Notes under the pieces: generated by a model
Database searches by the model: none
What the model was told of the DNA's origin: nothing
Seen by the model: the letters and a program-made list of their open reading frames with translations, nothing else
Source of the DNA: JBICIG01 sp043101605
Lineage (GTDB): Bacteria > Planctomycetota > Phycisphaerae > Phycisphaerales > UBA1924
NCBI GenBank assembly: GCA_043101605.1
Contig: JBICIG010000063.1
Span: 1 to 64,000, forward strand
Direction of reading: 5' to 3'
Length of the DNA stretch: 64,000 bases
In this document: positions 1 to 7,192 of the stretch, piece by piece
Position numbering within the stretch: position 1 is the first letter of the stretch
Layout of the letters: each line of letters opens with the position of its first letter
Position numbers and translations under genes: made by a program

Positions 1-1303
1 CGTTGGGGTCGCTGCTGCCGGTGAGGTCGGCGGGGCAGCCGGTGCCGGGGATGGTCAGGACGAAGCCACCCTCGAGGATGGAGCCCCCGACATTGCAGTC
101 GGCGGTGAAGGCGACGATGAAGGAACCGTCGCCCTGGCGGTCGCCGACGGTGACCGAGGCGATGCCGGTGAAGTCGGTGAGGAAGGCGCCCGAGTCGCCG
201 CCGTCGATGGTGCCGTCGCCGTTCCAGTCGACGGGGTCGTTCTCGCGGAGGACGACTTCGCCGTTGACGATGAGGACCTCGATGTTGCCGGCGTCGGTGT
301 CGAGGTCCCAGGTGACGGCCCAGTCGCCGTCCTCGTTCATGTAGCCGCTCTCGATGCTGCCGGCGATGGTGCCGCCGGTGACGGCGGTGCCTTCGCGGAG
401 GGCGATGGCGCCGTTCTTGAAGACGAACTCATCGAAGAGGGGATCGGTGGAGGTGTCGCCGGTGAAGAAGACATCGCCGGCCTCGTTGATGCCCATGGAG
501 TCGAAGTTGACCCAGAGTTCGCCGGGTAGGCCGCCGGCGGCCGGGGCGACGAGGCTGCCCTCCTGCACGACGGATCCGCCGGCGGAGTAGGCGTTGCCCG
601 ACACGACGATGACGATGTCGGCCGACGAGGCGGCGCCGTCGATGTCGATGGGGCAGATCCAGTTGGTGCCCGCGCCGCTGAAGCGGTAGTCGAAGTCGAT
701 GGTGTTGGCCGAAACATTGCCGATGCCGGGGATGGCGTCGCCGCCGCGGATGACGATGTTGCCGTCGTAGAAGAGGGCGCGGTCCTGGGTGGAGCCGCCC
801 TGAGTGCTGGTGAGCCCGCCGACCCAGTGGGGCGTGCCGGCGCGGGTGATGCCGGGGCGGCTGTTGAACGAGGAGAACTCCCCGCCGACGGGGTCCTCTT
901 CGGAGAGGACGGGGGTGATGTCCTTCCAGACGGTGTCGAGCCCGGTGGCGCCGGTGGCGAGATCGTTGACGGTCGGGCTGTAGGTGACCGAGGAGTTGCC
1001 CATGCCGAAGAAGGACTCGAAGCCGGTCTGCTCGTAGCGGTCGTTGTAGGTGGCTTCAGAGACGATGGTGGCACCCGGGCCGCCGTTGTAGCTGCCCCAG
1101 ATCTTGCTGATGGTGGTGACGCCGTTGTCGGTGCTGATGGTGAAGCTGTAGCCGCCGATGCCGTTGGCGCCGGAGTTGTTGATGGCGGTGACGGTGTTGC
1201 CGTCGACGGTGTCGCCCTCGCGGAGCTGCGCGCTGGCGACCTGGGCCTGGGCCAGCCCGCAGGCGGCGAGCAGGGTGATGACGGCTGCGTTCTTGCGGTT
1301 CAT
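1..1303 (-). CDS. Secreted protein with GC-type dockerin-like tail, C-terminus beyond window edge
   Basis: Open from an ATG at 1303 to the window edge without a stop (434 codons), so the 3' end is missing. GAGGAAACCCG just upstream supplies the ribosome binding site. The N-terminus is a short signal peptide (MNRKNAAVITLL, then AACGLAQA) with probable cleavage after AQA. The body is Gly/Asp/Thr/Ser-rich with repeated beta-strand-like stretches, as in exported Phycisphaerales proteins of unknown function. The last visible residues, CPADLTGSSDPN, begin the same acidic C-terminal module that is complete in the protein at 10615-11970. That module is probably a cell-surface attachment or sorting unit (inference). 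No enzymatic motif was seen. Codon use is uniformly GC-ending and no frameshift is visible. Confidence 0.8.
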   Translation of the reverse strand, partial: MNRKNAAVITLLAACGLAQAQVASAQLREGDTVDGNTVTAINNSGANGIGGYSFTISTDNGVTTISKIWGSYNGGPGATIVSEATYNDRYEQTGFESFFGMGNSSVTYSPTVNDLATGATGLDTVWKDITPVLSEEDPVGGEFSSFNSRPGITRAGTPHWVGGLTSTQGGSTQDRALFYDGNIVIRGGDAIPGIGNVSANTIDFDYRFSGAGTNWICPIDIDGAASSADIVIVVSGNAYSAGGSVVQEGSLVAPAAGGLPGELWVNFDSMGINEAGDVFFTGDTSTDPLFDEFVFKNGAIALREGTAVTGGTIAGSIESGYMNEDGDWAVTWDLDTDAGNIEVLIVNGEVVLRENDPVDWNGDGTIDGGDSGAFLTDFTGIASVTVGDRQGDGSFIVAFTADCNVGGSILEGGFVLTIPGTGCPADLTGSSDPN

Positions 1304-1508
1304 CGGGTTTCCTCTTCTTCTCTTGTCCCACACGGACCGCGCACCGCCGCCGCGCGGCGTGGCGTCCCGAGCGCTTCATCATTGCGAATCCCGCACCCCG
1401 ACGCCAGCGCGCAGGGCGAAAGTTCGGCGGGTTCGCGCCTGGTCTCGTCGGGCGTGCGGGGCTCGGCCGAAACGAGGAAGGTCCGATAGAAGCGGGGATT
1501 CGGGCGTG

Positions 1509-2570
1509 CTAGGCGGCCTTGGCCCGAAGGGAGCCGGCGGCGAAGTCGGCGATCGCGCCGGGGATCGCCTCTAAGGGGCGGACGACCTGGGCGGCGTCGA
1601 GCTTGACGGCTTCACCCGGCATGCCCCAGACGACCGAACTGGCTTCGTCCTGGGCGAGGGTGACCGCCCCGGCGTCGCGCATGGCGCGCAGCCCGCGGGC
1701 GCCGTCGTTGCCCATGCCGGTCATGATGACGCCCATCGCGTTGGCGCCGGCGAAGGCGGCGACGGATTCGAACAGGACATCGACCGAGGGGCGATGGCGA
1801 GAGACGCGGGGGCCATCGAAGACGCGGACGATGTAGCGGGCGCCGTCGCGGACGAGTTTCATGTGCCGATCGCCCGGGGCGAGCAGCGCGACGCCCGGGA
1901 GGACCGGGTCGCCGTCGTGGGCCTCGCGGACCTCGATCTCGCTGAGGGTGTTCAGGCGTGCGGCGAAGGCGGTGGTGAAGCCCTTGGGCATGTGCTGGAC
2001 GATGACGATCCCGGGCGTGGCGCGGGGGAGCGTGGGCAGGACGCGCGCCAGCGCCTCGGTGCCCCCGGTGGAGGTGCCCAGGGCGATGATCTTGTTGGTG
2101 GTGGTGATCGCGGCGGGCGCGGGGCGGGCGGATCGGGCCGCGGGCTTGCGGGCGGGGTCGCGCCGGGTGAGCCTGACGCGGCTGGCGCCGAGGACGAGCG
2201 GGACGATCTCGTGGACGACCTCGGCGACGGTGTATGCGGCGCCCGGCTTGCAGACCACGCCGATCGCGCCGGACTCGAGACACGCGATGGTGGTGTCGCA
2301 CCCGCTGGGGGTGACGGAGCTGACGATGATGGCGGGGATGGGGTGGTGCTGCATGACGCGTTGGAGGAAGGTCAGCCCGTCCATCCGCGGCATCTCGATG
2401 TCGAGTGTGAGCACATCGGGGTTGAGGCGCTCGATCATCGTGCGCGCAACGAAGGGATCGGGCGCGGCCCCGAGGACCTCGATCTCCGGGTGCTTGGCGA
2501 GTTCCTCGCTGAGCACGCGGCGGACGACCGAGGAATCATCGATGATGAGCACGCCGATCTTCTTCGACAC
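1509..2570 (-). CDS. cheB: Chemotaxis response regulator protein-glutamate methylesterase CheB
   Basis: Removes methyl groups from, and deamidates, glutamates of chemoreceptors during adaptation. The 353 residues have the standard two-domain order. The receiver domain (1-125) has the acidic pair DD11-12, phospho-acceptor Asp57 in LTLDIEMPRMDG, and a KPG loop near 108. After a Pro/Ala/Arg linker comes the methylesterase domain (about 158-345) with catalytic Ser167 (LGTSTGG), His193 (QHMPKG) and Asp289 (GMGNDG). The start is GTG, preceded by GCAGGAGACC. Last gene of the che operon, 23 bases after the cheX-like gene. Phosphorylation by the CheA encoded at the operon head should activate it. Confidence 0.96.
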   Translation of the reverse strand: MSKKIGVLIIDDSSVVRRVLSEELAKHPEIEVLGAAPDPFVARTMIERLNPDVLTLDIEMPRMDGLTFLQRVMQHHPIPAIIVSSVTPSGCDTTIACLESGAIGVVCKPGAAYTVAEVVHEIVPLVLGASRVRLTRRDPARKPAARSARPAPAAITTTNKIIALGTSTGGTEALARVLPTLPRATPGIVIVQHMPKGFTTAFAARLNTLSEIEVREAHDGDPVLPGVALLAPGDRHMKLVRDGARYIVRVFDGPRVSRHRPSVDVLFESVAAFAGANAMGVIMTGMGNDGARGLRAMRDAGAVTLAQDEASSVVWGMPGEAVKLDAAQVVRPLEAIPGAIADFAAGSLRAKAA

Positions 2571-2593
2571 GGCTGAGGTCTCCTGCGGTGGTT

Positions 2594-3031
2594 TCAGGCG
2601 GCGTGGAGCAGCACGACGCGGAGGGGCTCGCCGACCGAATCGAGAGACGCGCTGACGCCGCGCCCGAGAGCCGCTTCGAACTCGTCGCGCGACGCGGGGC
2701 GCGGGAGTGTCAGGCGGATGCGGTCGCGCTCGCCCCCGAGCGCGGCGACGACCGAGCCGGCTGCCATGTTCGCCAGTTCGGCGAGCGCTTCGCGCCCGTC
2801 GCGCTCGGTGACCTCGTCGGGCTCGGCGCCGAGCAGGCCCGCGGCGAGTTCGGCGCAGAAGCCCCGGCTGGCGGCGAGGATGACGATGCCGGCGCGCACG
2901 CCGGTGAACTCCACGGCGGCGAGTTCGTCGAGCGCGGGCTCGTCGGTATCGACGGGCTCGCAGAGGACGAACGCGGTGCGCTCCAGGGCGTCGCCGAGCA
3001 TCTCGGCCAGGCGGATCGAGTCGATGGTCAT
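2594..3031 (-). CDS. CheX/CheC-family chemotaxis phosphatase-like protein
   Basis: A 145-residue protein that looks like the CheX/CheC/FliY phosphatase fold, which dephosphorylates CheY-P. It shows the E-x-x-N catalytic signature once, as AELANMAAG near residue 90, after a Gly-rich strand (FTGVRAGIVILAA) typical of CheX. CheX usually forms a dimer with one active helix per subunit, consistent with the single motif. The ATG at 3031 overlaps the TGA of the upstream cheY by one base (TGATG), implying translational coupling. A longer in-frame extension upstream would lie inside cheY and is rejected. The operon has no CheZ, so this is the obvious CheY-P sink (inference). Confidence 0.75.
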   Translation of the reverse strand: MTIDSIRLAEMLGDALERTAFVLCEPVDTDEPALDELAAVEFTGVRAGIVILAASRGFCAELAAGLLGAEPDEVTERDGREALAELANMAAGSVVAALGGERDRIRLTLPRPASRDEFEAALGRGVSASLDSVGEPLRVVLLHAA

Positions 3032-3414
3032 CAGGCGGCCTCCTTGAGCACGCGCCCGATCAAACGCGAGAGGTCCTCGGGCTCGAAGGGCTTGCGGAGC
3101 GATGCGCAGGCGCCGAGCGTGCGGAGGCGTTCGAGCGTCTCGGCGTTGCACTCGGTGCTGACGATCGCGACGGGGATGAGGGCGAGGCTGGCGTCGCGCG
3201 CTCGCTCGGCGAGGAACGACTCGCCGTCCATCTCGGGCATGTGCAGGTCGAGGAGGATGAGGTCGATGGGCGTGCGGGCGAGGAGTTCGAGCGCCTCGCG
3301 GCCGTTCCCGGCTTCGTGGATGTTCGCGGGGTTGATCCCCGCGAGGGTGACGACCTTGCGGATCATCCGTCGGAGGATGGGCGAGTCGTCGACGATGAGC
3401 ACGGCGTGGTTCAT
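3031..3414 (-). CDS. cheY: Single-domain response regulator, CheY-like
   Basis: 127 residues forming one receiver domain. It has the acidic pair VDDS near residues 8-11, phospho-acceptor Asp56 within LLDLHMPEMDG, a Ser/Thr switch residue in IVSTE, and the conserved lysine in RKPFEPED near 108. There is no output domain, so it should act by binding a target such as the flagellar switch or another protein. No flagellar gene is in the window, so the target is unknown. Its ATG shares a base with the stop of cheD (TGATG) and its own stop couples to the cheX-like gene, so cheD, cheY and cheX-like are read as one unit. Confidence 0.92.
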   Translation of the reverse strand: MNHAVLIVDDSPILRRMIRKVVTLAGINPANIHEAGNGREALELLARTPIDLILLDLHMPEMDGESFLAERARDASLALIPVAIVSTECNAETLERLRTLGACASLRKPFEPEDLSRLIGRVLKEAA

Positions 3415-3932
3415 CACGAGGGCTCCGGTGACCAGAGATTCGAGAGCTTGCCCTGCGAGCGGATAGAGACGGCGCCGGTGCGCAGGTTGAGCGTGAGCGT
3501 GCGGCTGTGGTTGCCGCCGGTGTCCTCGGCGGCCATGAGCACCTGGTTCTTCCAGAAGAGCTTGCGGAGGATCGTGCGGTTGCGCATCCCGACCTTGAAG
3601 ACGCCCTCGGGGTCGAGGATCTCGGCGCCGCCGGCGGCGCAGACGACGAGCCGTTCCTTGCGCGCGCCGAGGTCGTAGCAACTGCGGAAGAGCAGCGGGA
3701 TGCCCGTGTCGCCGTACATCGCCGGCGATTGGGCGGCTCGCTCGGGGTTGCTGCGCGATTCGGGGAGCATGAAGTGGAGCATCCCCCCCACGCCCGCGGC
3801 GGGGTCGTGGATGGTGACGCCGATGCACGAACCCAGCGCGTGGGTGACGATCTCGGCGTCGGGGTCGTTGGAGACGATGAGGTCTCCGACGCCGACGACC
3901 AGGCGGGTGGCGGCGGGCTGCGGGGCGATCAT
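3414..3932 (-). CDS. cheD: Chemoreceptor glutamine deamidase CheD
   Basis: 172 residues. CheD deamidates receptor glutamines and in some bacteria stimulates CheC-type phosphatases. The catalytic Cys36 and His31 are visible in THALGSCIGV, and the supporting motif GGMLHFMLPES follows near 49-59. The C-terminal half has the family pattern of Asn/Gly loops (VFKVGMRN, GGNHSRT). The ATG lies in a four-base ATGA overlap with the stop of cheR. Its position between cheR and cheY, with a CheX/CheC-type gene nearby, fits the known CheC-CheD partnership; whether the two proteins interact here is inference. Confidence 0.93.
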   Translation of the reverse strand: MIAPQPAATRLVVGVGDLIVSNDPDAEIVTHALGSCIGVTIHDPAAGVGGMLHFMLPESRSNPERAAQSPAMYGDTGIPLLFRSCYDLGARKERLVVCAAGGAEILDPEGVFKVGMRNRTILRKLFWKNQVLMAAEDTGGNHSRTLTLNLRTGAVSIRSQGKLSNLWSPEPS

Positions 3933-4786
3933 GTCGGGGCTCCCCGCGCGGCGTGCGCCTCGAAGCGGTAGATGTTGGGGCTGACCGACGCGAGCGGCGC
4001 GCGCAGGCCCGAGAGGGTCTCGGCGCTGCCGACGATCAGGTACCCGCCCGGGGCGAGCAGCCTGCAGAACCGCTGGACCAGCCGCTCGCGCGTCTCGCGG
4101 TCGAAGTAGATCATGACATTGCGGCACATGATGACCTGGAAGGGCCCGCGCATGGGCCAGGCGTCCATCAGGTTCAGGCGGCGGAGCGCGACGAGCCCGC
4201 GCACCTCGTCGGTGACGCGGACGCGGGGCTCGGCGCCGCCCGGGACGGGCTGGAAGAATCGTCGGCGGCGCTCGGGCGAGAGGTGCTCGATCTGCGACTG
4301 CTTGTAGACGCCCTCGCGGGCGGCTTGGAGCGCGGAGTTGGCCAGGTCGGTCGCGAGGATCTTGAGGTCCCAGCGGGCGAGATCGGGCAGGGACTCGATC
4401 GCGTTCATCGCGAGGGTGTAGGGCTCGCACCCGGTTGAGCACGCGGCCGACCAGAGGCGGAGGCGTTTGTTGGGCGTGGTGAGCCGGCCGCGGGCGAGCG
4501 GCGTGTAGAACTCACGCTCGAGGAACGCGAAGTGAGCGGGATCGCGGTAGAAGCTGGTGGTGTTGGTCGAGAGCAGGTCGAAGAAGTCGAGCCAGTCGGC
4601 GTCGGAGCCGGAACGCTCGAGGTGGTCGAGGTAGTCCGACGCGTGGTCGAAGCCGGCCCGACGGAGGTGCCCGATCATGCGGTTCGAGACGACGCCGACC
4701 TTCTTGTCGGTCAGGTGGAGCCCCCACCGCGCTCGGGCCAGCCGGGCGATGCGATCGAAGTCGGCGGCGGAAACGGGGTCGCGCAA
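3929..4786 (-). CDS. cheR: Chemotaxis protein methyltransferase CheR
   Basis: 285 residues that methylate chemoreceptor glutamates with S-adenosylmethionine. The N-terminal helical domain ends in the family motif LLSTNTTSFYRD (71-82). The SAM-binding strand LWSAACSTGCEPYTLAM follows at 111-127, and VIMCRNVMIYFD near 220 is the conserved catalytic-domain segment. The start codon is TTG at 4786, with GGAG eight bases upstream; no ATG or GTG in the frame gives the complete N-terminal domain. It follows the receptor gene after a 75-base gap and overlaps cheD by four bases. Confidence 0.95.
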   Translation of the reverse strand: MRDPVSAADFDRIARLARARWGLHLTDKKVGVVSNRMIGHLRRAGFDHASDYLDHLERSGSDADWLDFFDLLSTNTTSFYRDPAHFAFLEREFYTPLARGRLTTPNKRLRLWSAACSTGCEPYTLAMNAIESLPDLARWDLKILATDLANSALQAAREGVYKQSQIEHLSPERRRRFFQPVPGGAEPRVRVTDEVRGLVALRRLNLMDAWPMRGPFQVIMCRNVMIYFDRETRERLVQRFCRLLAPGGYLIVGSAETLSGLRAPLASVSPNIYRFEAHAARGAPT

Positions 4787-4861
4787 GAGAGGGGCTCCGG
4801 AGGATGAATCCGGGCCGCCGGCGTCGGCCGACGACCCGCGAAGGCAAGGGCTGCGTGGGCT

Positions 4862-6616
4862 TTAGAAGGAGGAGAAGTCGTCGTCGAGCGGGATCGACGG
4901 GCCCGGGCGGCGCGTGGTGCGTGCCGAGGGAGCGGGGCGGGACGCGGGGGCCGAACGCTCGGCGGGCGGAGCGTCGGCGTCGGTGAACTGGCTGACCTGA
5001 TCGCGGAGGGCGGCGACCTGCGAGGCGGTCTCCTCGGCCGACGAGGCGAGTTCCTCGGCGTTGGAGGCATTCTGCTGCGTCACGCGGTCGAGTTCGCTGA
5101 TGCCCTTGTTGATCTGGTTGATGCCCTCGGCCTGTTCCTGGCTTGCCGAGGCGACCTCGGCGAGCAGGGTGTTGACCTTCTGGGTGCTCTCGACGATGTC
5201 CTTGAGCGCCTCGCCCACGCCCGCGGCGATGGAGACGCCGTTGTCGGCGCGCTTGCTCGACTCCTCGATCATCGCCGAGGTGTTCTTGGCGGCTTCGGCG
5301 CTGCGCTGGGCGAGGTTGCGGACCTCCTCGGCGACGACCGCGAAGCCCTTGCCGGCCTCGCCGGCGCGGGCGGCCTCGACGGCGGCGTTGAGCGCGAGCA
5401 GGTTGGTCTGGAACGCGATCTCGTCGATCACCTTGATGATCTTGGAGATCTCGGCGCTCGACTGCTTGATGGCGCTCATCGCCTCGAGCATCTGGCCCAT
5501 CTCGACCTGGCCGCGGTCGGCGGCTCGCTGGGACTCCTCGGAGAGGTTGGCCGCCTGCTTGGTGTTGTCGGCGTTCTGCTGGGTCATGCTGCCCATCTCC
5601 TCGAGGGAGGCAGTGATCTCCTCGAGGCTGGCGGCCTGCTCGCTGGCGCCCTCGGAGAGCGACTGGCTCGCCGAGGCGATCTGCTGCGAGCCCGCGTCGA
5701 TCTGGTCGGCGCTGGCGGCGATGTTGGTGATCAGCTCGGCGAGCGCCCGGGCCTGCTCCTGGTCGCGCAGGCGCGACTCCTCTGCCTCACGCTCCATCTG
5801 GAGCTGCTGCTGCTTCTGCGCGGTGATGTCGCTGGCGAGCTTGATGACCTTGTACGCCTTGCCGCTCTCGTCGAGGATGGGGTTGTACGACGCGAGGATC
5901 CAGAGATCCTGACCGGACTTGGTCACGCGGCGGAACTCTCCGGCCTTGAACCGCCCCGCGGCGAGATCGGCCCAGAACGAGCGGTACTCGGGCGAGGAAG
6001 CCTCCTGCGGGTCCACGAACATGCGGTGGTGCTGGCCCTTGATCTCGCCGAGGCGGTAGCCCAGGGCGTTGCAGAAGTTGTCGTTGGCGTTGACGATCGT
6101 GCCGTCGATCTCGAACTCGATCATCGCCTGCGAGGCGCTGAAGCCGTTGATCTGGTTGGTGTACTCCTGCGCCTCGGCCTCGGCGGTCTTGCGGGCGGTG
6201 ACATCCTCCCAGTTGACGACGGTGCCGATGAGCTCGCCCGCGGGGTTGAAGATCCCGCTGACCTGCAGGTCGAGCGTCAGCTCGCCCACGGAGATCTCGG
6301 CGCGGTGGGGCAGGCGGTGGGCGTTCTGGACGATCGCCCGCTGGTGGGCGGGGTTCTTGTGGAAGAAGTCGATGCTCTGCCCGAGCACGCGGTCGTGGGT
6401 GATGCCGTAGGTCTCCTCGAGCACGCGAGAGATCTTCTTGAGCGTCTCGCGGCCCTTCTGGTTGATGTAGACGATCTCGAGGTTGCTGTTGGAGACGAAG
6501 ATGTTCGTCCCGACATTGTCGACGATGCTCTGGAGCTGGGCGAAGTCGAACTGGTGCTTGGTCGCGGCGCCGGGGAGGCCGGCGTGGCTGGTCGAGGGAA
6601 CGGCGGTCGAGGTCAT
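4862..6616 (-). CDS. Soluble PAS-PAS methyl-accepting chemotaxis protein
   Basis: 584 residues, no signal peptide and no membrane segment, so a cytoplasmic receptor. Two PAS domains occupy about 25-142 and 155-268; the second ends in the PAC-type string SDITAQKQQQ. A long coiled signalling region follows (about 285-545) with the hairpin tip EIAFQTNLLALNAAVEAAR at 399-417 that contacts CheA and CheW. After a Pro/Ser/Arg linker the protein ends in DFSSF. This fits the x-[HFYW]-x-x-[HFYW] tether pentapeptide that recruits CheR or CheB to some receptors. CGGAGACACGACC precedes the ATG. As the only receptor in the operon, its PAS domains probably define the input (redox, ligand or cofactor unknown). 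Confidence 0.95.
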   Translation of the reverse strand: MTSTAVPSTSHAGLPGAATKHQFDFAQLQSIVDNVGTNIFVSNSNLEIVYINQKGRETLKKISRVLEETYGITHDRVLGQSIDFFHKNPAHQRAIVQNAHRLPHRAEISVGELTLDLQVSGIFNPAGELIGTVVNWEDVTARKTAEAEAQEYTNQINGFSASQAMIEFEIDGTIVNANDNFCNALGYRLGEIKGQHHRMFVDPQEASSPEYRSFWADLAAGRFKAGEFRRVTKSGQDLWILASYNPILDESGKAYKVIKLASDITAQKQQQLQMEREAEESRLRDQEQARALAELITNIAASADQIDAGSQQIASASQSLSEGASEQAASLEEITASLEEMGSMTQQNADNTKQAANLSEESQRAADRGQVEMGQMLEAMSAIKQSSAEISKIIKVIDEIAFQTNLLALNAAVEAARAGEAGKGFAVVAEEVRNLAQRSAEAAKNTSAMIEESSKRADNGVSIAAGVGEALKDIVESTQKVNTLLAEVASASQEQAEGINQINKGISELDRVTQQNASNAEELASSAEETASQVAALRDQVSQFTDADAPPAERSAPASRPAPSARTTRRPGPSIPLDDDFSSF

Positions 6617-6656
6617 GGTCGTGTCTCCGGTTGACGGGGGTTCGGGTTCGTGGGGC

Positions 6657-7181
6657 TCAGGCGGCGGCGGGCAGCGCGTCCGGACGCGGCTCGGCGGCGT
6701 CGGTCGCCGAGGCGATCTGCGTGAGCTCGCCCGCGGCGAGCACGCGGTCGATATCGAGCAGGATGAGCACCTGGTCCTTGACCTTGCCCATACCCAGGAT
6801 GAAGTCGGTGTTGACCGAGCTGCCGAAGCGCGGCGCGGGCTCGATCTGGGTGCGTGGGATGTCGAGCACCTCGCTGACGCTGTCGACGATCACGCCGATC
6901 TCGGTGTGCTCGCCGCTGGGCCCGTCGGCGACCTCGCAGACGATGATGCAGGTCTGCTCGGTGTAGGCCTGTTCGGGCAGGCGGAACTTCCGGCGGAGCT
7001 CGATCACGGCGATGATCTTCCCGCGCAGGTTGATGACGCCGCGCACGAAGTCGGGCGTCTGCGGCAGGGGCGTGATGTCCTGCACGCCGATGATCTCGCG
7101 GACGCGGAGGATCTCCACGCCGTACTCCTCCCGCTCGAGGCGGAAGGACAGGAACTTGTTCTCGTTGGCGCTGTCGCTCAT
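6657..7181 (-). CDS. cheW: Chemotaxis coupling protein CheW
   Basis: 174 residues, one CheW domain from about 8 to 150, coupling the receptor to CheA. Diagnostic segments are EEYGVEILRVREII, FVRGVINLRGKIIAVIELR (45-63) and ILGMGKVKDQVLILLDID (128-145). An Ala/Pro-rich tail of about 25 residues is extra. The chosen ATG has AGGAGT nine bases upstream; the open frame continues far into cheA but that part is out-of-frame shadow. It starts 11 bases after the cheA stop and precedes the receptor gene, so adapter and receptor should be made in proportion. Confidence 0.95.
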   Translation of the reverse strand: MSDSANENKFLSFRLEREEYGVEILRVREIIGVQDITPLPQTPDFVRGVINLRGKIIAVIELRRKFRLPEQAYTEQTCIIVCEVADGPSGEHTEIGVIVDSVSEVLDIPRTQIEPAPRFGSSVNTDFILGMGKVKDQVLILLDIDRVLAAGELTQIASATDAAEPRPDALPAAA

Positions 7182-7192
7182 GGCTGCACTCC

